A stretch of DNA of 23,066 nt from Eimeria necatrix. Taxonomy: Eukaryota > Apicomplexa > Conoidasida > Eucoccidiorida > Eimeriidae. Of this stretch, positions 18,493 through 23,066 are shown piece after piece. The stretch covers positions 1 through 23,066 of the forward strand of contig NW_013654453.1 of NCBI RefSeq assembly GCF_000499385.1, given 5' to 3'. The notes under the pieces are model-generated. The model made no database searches. It was not told the origin of the DNA and was given only the letters and a program-made list of their open reading frames with translations. Each line of letters starts with the position of its first letter. Position 1 is the first letter of the stretch. The translations under genes were made by a program, and so were the position numbers.

Positions 18493-19623
18493 GGGGGCAG
18501 AGGGAAGCTTTTTTGTTAATGTTCCCCTGACGCTCACTGCAGAAGTTGGAAGAACCTCTGCAGGGCGTCGGCCAGCATCCGGCCAGTCTCCTACGTGCAC
18601 GTAAATCGACTTCCACGTATCATCTCCATGTCTCTTCCGCGCGCTCTATTGCCACTGTGCCGCCTACAAGTCTTCATCGCTTCAGTCAAAGACAGAAGGT
18701 GGAGGAGTTTTTTGCTGCACTCAGAATCCCGTCGATGTAGGCCTATCGGCCTGGCCACCATCAAAGGGATGGTGCCGGCCAGCGGAGCGAACAAATAGGT
18801 GTCGCAACCAACAGAGCGCATCTGCAGTGTGAAAATTCATGCTGGACGAGACCAGTACACTTGCACCAATTCTACTCAGATTTCGCATGCAATCGTATCG
18901 TTCCAACGTCCCACTACTTGGCTAGCGCCCTGAATGCATTAGAAACGCAAAACTCAGGGTGCATGCTGTAACCGCTGCCAACGTAGTCATACTACACAGA
19001 GGTGGGCGTGCCACGGCAGTAGTGTTCCTGTTCGTAAGGCGCTCGCAGTATCCACAGACAGACAATGAGCTGGTTTCGCGTTTCATATTGACTCCTAGGC
19101 GGAGGTCAACCGTCACGCGATATACTTGGTAGCAATTGGGAGCGGAAGCTTGTGGTACTTCTGTGCCCTGACTAACATATTTGACAACACTTATAACCCG
19201 TGAACATTGCTTGGCATTTAGCAGCGTGGAGTTCCCGTAGTCACGAGTCTAGTTGGGCTAACGACAGCAAGGAGGCAAATCCCAGTGCTCGTACGTATTC
19301 ACACGCTAACGTAGAAATGCAGAGAAACACTGCAGCAAGCCTAAAACTAACCGCGGTGTTACTTAGCATCGCGCATCATAGCGAGCTCCCCCGATATGAG
19401 CACGTTCAGACAAACGTCTTTTCGTAACCGAAAAGGCCATCTACAGAAAAACATTCGTCGTGAGCGCTATGCCTGGCAGTGGCGCACTTCGTAATCGCAC
19501 GCGGCGTGGTGCGTGTATACGACTAGAAGCGCGAAGCTGCTGCACGGGCTGCTGGCTCAGATTTGGGACAAAAATGGACTTGCGGGCCTCTGTCTCCAGC
19601 AAAAACGCTTGGCCTGTTCGCAA
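18493..19623. other. Convergent intergenic region
   Basis: Apart from the exon-like piece at 18543-18740, no coding signal is convincing. It separates the plus-strand PPR gene from the 3' end of the minus-strand coiled-coil gene and should contain both 3' untranslated regions. No clear AATAAA-type signal was found on either strand in the appropriate positions. Confidence 0.45.
18543..18740 (+). other. Exon-like open segment downstream of the PPR gene
   Basis: Follows a good acceptor (cgctcactgcag, ending 18542) and is open for 65 codons to TAG at 18738-18740, with protein-like ends (KLEEPLQGVGQHP and VEEFFAALRIPSM). The +1-shifted frame is also open, to 18798. It could be a further exon of the PPR gene: a GT donor at 18479 in exon 11 (ca|gtgggc) would join it, but in the shifted frame. 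It could equally be noise. Not included in the PPR model. Confidence 0.3.
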
Positions 19624-22600
19624 TCAAAATCCCCAAAAGAAACCGGCTACAGTGCTGGCGATGCCGCCGTCAGTCTCTTCATCGTCACTGGATGAGTCAT
19701 TACTCTGGTCGTCCGCCCCGTCCACAGTCGAAAGTTTCAACGGCGGCACATCACTGTCTTTGGAGGCTTCTACCGGACTCTCAGTGCCTACAATTAGCTC
19801 GAGTAAAGATGGACGAGGGGCGCTGGACGTCGTCGGCTGTGAGGTATCCTTGGAAGCGTCAGGAGAAGTTCTTTCACTATTTCCAAACAGACTGAATCCC
19901 CACCCACCGCTTGTAGTCGGTGCTGCAGTAGTTTCGTTGGCATCTGCTTCGTTGGCAGCACTCTCTGCCTCGGAATGCGGGATGGACCTCTCGTCTGACG
20001 AAGCGTCCTTCTTTCTCGTCTTCTTTTTTTTCTTAGTGCTTTTCGTCTCTTCCCTAGGAGACTTCTCACGCTTTGATTCGCTCTGACTGTCGGCGGCAGC
20101 TCCAGAGATCTTCGATTTCTTCTCTTTCTGTCTTTTGTCCCCTACTGGAGTTTCACTCAGTTTGTCAAGTTCACCCTCTGGCCGTTTTCCTGGTTCTTCC
20201 TTGCGCGACGTAGCAAAGTTCCCCTCCTCTGTATCCTTCCGCTCACGGTTAGGAACTTCCTTTTTCTCCTCGCTGGTCTCGCTAGCAGCCGCTGCTGGTG
20301 GATCTGGTCGGTCAGCCTTCGGCGCAGGAGGCGGTAGCCCTGGCTTTCGTTTTGTCAAGCTCATAGTCCTTTTTGGAACTTTGCCAGCGACAGCAGCCGA
20401 CTCCTCAGCTGCTCGCACCATCTTCTGCCGAGGAGAGGCTTGAGAAGCCGAGCTCCCCTTCTTAAGAGCCTCTAACTCCCTCTGCAGCTTCTCAAGCTCT
20501 TTCTTCAGGCCGACGCTGTCCTTAATTGCGTCCATCTTCTCCTTTTGTAGCGTTTCCAGCTTAGCTCTTAGCGCCTCCACTTCTTGGGTCTTTTCCTTTA
20601 TTATTTTGTCCTTTTCAAGAGACTCTTTTCTAACCTCTTCTAACTGTGCAGTTTTCGCCTTGAGGTCCTCTTCCCGCTTCCTTAACTCAGCAGCGATATC
20701 GGCGGAAACAGGACCACCAGCCTTCAACTTGGCGATTTCAGCTTTCTGTTCCTCTATCAGAAGGCACTTCTGCTCAATTTGCCTCTGGAACTCAGCAAGA
20801 CGCATTTTGGCCTCCTCTGAATCCACTGAAAGGCCAGAGGACCCCGCAGCAGGACCCTCCTCATCCAAATGCCTATTCGAAGTTCCTCCTCCAGCTGCGT
20901 CATGATCTGGACGCTGGAACGCGCTTTCCTGTGGCCTGTCAACCTCCACTTCACCTTCCCTCCTCTTGCCACCACGAGGAGACTCTGTAGAGGGAGCGCG
21001 AAGCTCAGACAGCTCACTCCTAAGCGCTTCGTTTTCCGCTGTCGCCTTCTGCAGCCTTCTGTGCAGAAGATCTAATCTCGCCTGAAGCTTCTGTTCCCCA
21101 GGACTCTTGCTATCTTGTCCTCCACCCCCGAACCAAGACAACAGACCAGCGGGTTCGGCTTCGCTGTGCTGAGTTGGTGGTCTTGTTGCAATCTCGAGCT
21201 CCTCCTTAGTCTCCTGATAAAGTTGCTCAAGCTTTTCTAGCCTTTCCTTGGTAGCTTCCTCCTCTTCCTCTAGGTTCGCGATCCGCACCTTCTGCGCTTT
21301 GTATGCCTTGTACAGTTTATCCCTCTGCGTTTTAAGTCCTTCGTACTTCTTAGCCCAGTCACTCTGAGGGTGAGCATCCAGCAAAGCCGAAGTGCTCTGA
21401 GTAGTGAGACCCGTCTCGACTGTTGAGCCGTGGTCGATGTCATCAGTTTCTTCTGGTGCAACACCCGAAGCAGGAAGAGCCGCGGCAGAAGCAGATTTCA
21501 GCACAATGCTTTTCCCTTCCATAGCCTTAGCAACAGGCATCCCGCCATTATCCTTGCCTACTTCCGAAGGATCCATATTGCGAGTCTCATGCTTGGCTTG
21601 GAACGACTCGAGTCTCCGGCGAAGGGAATGCTGTTCCCTCTCCATCTCAACAAGGGCATTGCATTTTATCACAAGATTCCGGATCCGCCGCTTCGCCTTA
21701 TGTAACCGTTCTGTTAGGTCCGCCACAAGTTCTTCGGCAGAAGACAGTTCAGCCCCGGAGTCCCCGTCTTCTGTTTCTGCGTCCGACTTGGACAGAACTT
21801 CCTCAGTCAGAAGATTTGCTTTATCAGGAATATCCTCGAGATGCATTGCTCCTAAGGCGCCTGAATCGTGTTGCTTAGTGTCTTCAGGACGCTTGTTGGC
21901 CGCCTCAGTATCCACAAGGCTCGTCGGGGGCCTCGCTTCTCCTCCACCTTTAAGTGCTTCTGAGCCTTCATGTCCGCCATTCGCTTCTGTATTTGAGCTT
22001 GTATGCGCTTTAGTTGGCATTGCAAACTCCGCGGGCTTCGACTTGAGTGGTGGCGTCCCCTTAGGCTTCGTGCTGGGGACCCCCTTGGCAGCTGATGACC
22101 GCAAGGTGCGAAGCTCCGCCTCCAATGCAGCAATTCTTTCCTTTAAAGCATTTCTTTCTCTGCGCAGTGTCTCCGCTTCCTCCACATCGAGGCCTCCTTC
22201 TTTGCCGGAATCACCCTTCATGATCTGTGTGTCAGCCTCCTGCTCGGTCCCAGTGGCTTTTTCCTGAGCCCTTAGAGCCCTGAGCTGACCTCGTAGTGTC
22301 TCAACTTCCTTTTGAAGGGCATTTTGAAGATTCTTTAACTCATCGGCAGCAGCTAACTGTTCTCGTAAAGATGCTATTTCCTTCTCAAGCTTCTCCTTTA
22401 ATTCTGTTGTCAGCTCTGCCCCACTGCCTTCGTGCTCTATCATCGGATATGCTCGGGTAGAAGGAACTTTGGTTTCCTCCGTGGACTTAAACATAGATAA
22501 AGCCCCTTTCTTGGGAGACGTGATATTTCTCGCTGAATAGTCTATTTGAGATTGTGACGACGGCCCTGTCATCTCTGGTTTGCCATCTTCCACAGTGGCC

Positions 22601-23066
22601 TCTTTACCTGCACAAGAGCGTATTCTTTTCGGTGGTGAGGCCTTCTCGGCAGCATATGTTTCTTTGTCTTCTCCTTCTACAGCGTCCGGATCTCTATGCC
22701 TAAGCGACAGTGCTTCTCTACCATTCATTTTTTCAGGTGTGTGGTCGCCCTTCTGCCCAGCTGCGACTTTGTCTCTTGGCCGCTTTCCTGGTTCTTCCTT
22801 GTGCGACGTGGCAGAGTCCCCCTCCTCTGTATCCTTCCGCTCACGGTTAGGAACTTCCTTTTTCTCCTCGCTGGTCTCGCTAGCAGCCGCTGCTGGTGGA
22901 TCTGGTCGGTCAGCCGTCGGCGCAGGAGGCGGTAGCCCTGGCTTTCGTTTTGTCAAGCTCATAGTCCTTTTTGGAGCTTTACCATCGACAGCAGCCGACT
23001 CCTCAGCTGCTCGCACCATCTTCTGCCGAGGAGAGGCTTGAGAAGCCGAGCTCCCCTTCTTAAGAG
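19624..23066 (-). CDS. Large coiled-coil protein, 3' part; start lies beyond the window
   Basis: One uninterrupted frame from the window edge to TGA at 19624-19626, 1146 codons plus the stop. The first in-window ATG (23019) sits inside a repeated block, so it is unlikely to be the start. Composition is Glu/Lys/Ala/Ser-rich. Heptad-like segments include EKLEKEIASLREQLAAADEL, ERNALKERIAALEAELRTLR, KLYKAYKAQKVRIANLEEE and a long one from about 20840 to 20470 ending KKELEKLQRELEALKK. Between them lie Pro/Ser/acidic linkers. A Lys run (KKKKKTRKKD) precedes the C-terminal tail. Three aromatic-Gly patches stand out: LLSWFGGGG (middle), GWGFSLFG (near the end) and the terminal GFFWGF. A scaffold, cytoskeletal or vesicle-tether role would fit any such protein; no named family is recognised. 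No intron is needed over 3.4 kb, unlike the PPR neighbour. Confidence 0.85.
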   Translation of the reverse strand, partial: LKKGSSASQASPRQKMVRAAEESAAVDGKAPKRTMSLTKRKPGLPPPAPTADRPDPPAAAASETSEEKKEVPNRERKDTEEGDSATSHKEEPGKRPRDKVAAGQKGDHTPEKMNGREALSLRHRDPDAVEGEDKETYAAEKASPPKRIRSCAGKEATVEDGKPEMTGPSSQSQIDYSARNITSPKKGALSMFKSTEETKVPSTRAYPMIEHEGSGAELTTELKEKLEKEIASLREQLAAADELKNLQNALQKEVETLRGQLRALRAQEKATGTEQEADTQIMKGDSGKEGGLDVEEAETLRRERNALKERIAALEAELRTLRSSAAKGVPSTKPKGTPPLKSKPAEFAMPTKAHTSSNTEANGGHEGSEALKGGGEARPPTSLVDTEAANKRPEDTKQHDSGALGAMHLEDIPDKANLLTEEVLSKSDAETEDGDSGAELSSAEELVADLTERLHKAKRRIRNLVIKCNALVEMEREQHSLRRRLESFQAKHETRNMDPSEVGKDNGGMPVAKAMEGKSIVLKSASAAALPASGVAPEETDDIDHGSTVETGLTTQSTSALLDAHPQSDWAKKYEGLKTQRDKLYKAYKAQKVRIANLEEEEEATKERLEKLEQLYQETKEELEIATRPPTQHSEAEPAGLLSWFGGGGQDSKSPGEQKLQARLDLLHRRLQKATAENEALRSELSELRAPSTESPRGGKRREGEVEVDRPQESAFQRPDHDAAGGGTSNRHLDEEGPAAGSSGLSVDSEEAKMRLAEFQRQIEQKCLLIEEQKAEIAKLKAGGPVSADIAAELRKREEDLKAKTAQLEEVRKESLEKDKIIKEKTQEVEALRAKLETLQKEKMDAIKDSVGLKKELEKLQRELEALKKGSSASQASPRQKMVRAAEESAAVAGKVPKRTMSLTKRKPGLPPPAPKADRPDPPAAAASETSEEKKEVPNRERKDTEEGNFATSRKEEPGKRPEGELDKLSETPVGDKRQKEKKSKISGAAADSQSESKREKSPREETKSTKKKKKTRKKDASSDERSIPHSEAESAANEADANETTAAPTTSGGWGFSLFGNSERTSPDASKDTSQPTTSSAPRPSLLELIVGTESPVEASKDSDVPPLKLSTVDGADDQSNDSSSDDEETDGGIASTVAGFFWGF
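20180..20468 (-). repeat. Internal direct repeat, copy 2 (C-terminal)
   Basis: Matches 22778-23066 at an offset of exactly 2598 bases with 9 differences in 289 (about 97% identity). It encodes a ~96-residue block from LKKGSSASQASPRQK through KRTMSLTKRKPGLPPPAP to KEEPGKRP. The frame is preserved (2598 = 3 x 866). Similarity stops sharply after GKRP. Confidence 0.92.
22778..23066 (-). repeat. Internal direct repeat, copy 1 (runs to the window edge)
   Basis: Partner of 20180-20468. Identity is still complete over the last ~70 bases at the right edge of the window, so the duplicated unit probably extends further into the upstream coding sequence. Confidence 0.92.

Noticed and set aside
21404..22267. 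287-codon plus-strand open frame rich in Ser, Ala and Leu
   Set aside because: It is the antisense shadow of the charged coiled-coil gene; its composition follows from the complementary Glu/Lys codons. The same holds for 19460-20086, 20135-20443 and 22580-23041.
19624..23066. A golgin or GRIP-domain identity for the coiled-coil protein
   Set aside because: Coiled coils alone fit many families, and no GRIP-type C-terminal domain is present; the end is a short aromatic tail.
1..23066. CRISPR arrays, rRNA or operon-like gene arrays
   Set aside because: No regularly spaced repeats or rRNA-like segments were seen; the gene structure is eukaryotic.

Overview
The window reads as nuclear DNA of an intron-rich eukaryote, most likely a coccidian apicomplexan such as Cyclospora or Eimeria. 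The grounds are mid-range base composition, a many-exon gene with GT-AG introns, TGCATGCA repeats in an intron, a very long low-complexity coiled-coil protein, and a chromodomain Ty3/gypsy element of the kind reported from Eimeria. This is an inference; nothing here names the species.

Layout. 1-96 is the 3' end of an LTR. 97-2250 has no gene that I can name. It does contain a two-exon candidate gene end (863-1232) and one splice-flanked open segment (2020-2138). 2250-2558 is an inverted, rearranged piece of LTR. 2559-9136 is a nearly complete but dead chromovirus (LTR, primer binding site, gag with two zinc knuckles, protease, reverse transcriptase, RNase H, integrase, chromodomain, LTR), followed by 38 bases of inverted LTR start (9137-9174). 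9160-9675 is a long open frame directly abutting it. 9676-13581 is about 4 kb with no confident gene. 13582-18492 is a plus-strand gene, modelled here with 11 exons, for a pentatricopeptide-repeat (PPR) RNA-binding protein. 18493-19623 lies between convergent genes. 19624-23066 on the minus strand is the 3' part of a large coiled-coil protein gene that runs off the window.

The main stories. (1) The retroelement is disabled at several independent places: a stop at the first residue of the reverse transcriptase catalytic motif with a one-base frameshift beside it, an Asn in place of the protease catalytic Asp, and a frameshift plus stop cutting off the chromodomain. Its two LTRs are far more different from each other than its reading frames are damaged, and both flanks carry inverted LTR pieces, so the locus looks recombinant. 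(2) The PPR gene has a probable GC-AG intron, and six consecutive repeats can be read with the PPR code. (3) The coiled-coil gene carries two copies of a block of at least 289 bp, 2598 bp apart and about 97% identical, with mostly amino-acid-changing differences.

Gene boundaries in the PPR gene were worked out by hand from splice phases and repeat spacing. They are a model, weakest at the 3' end.
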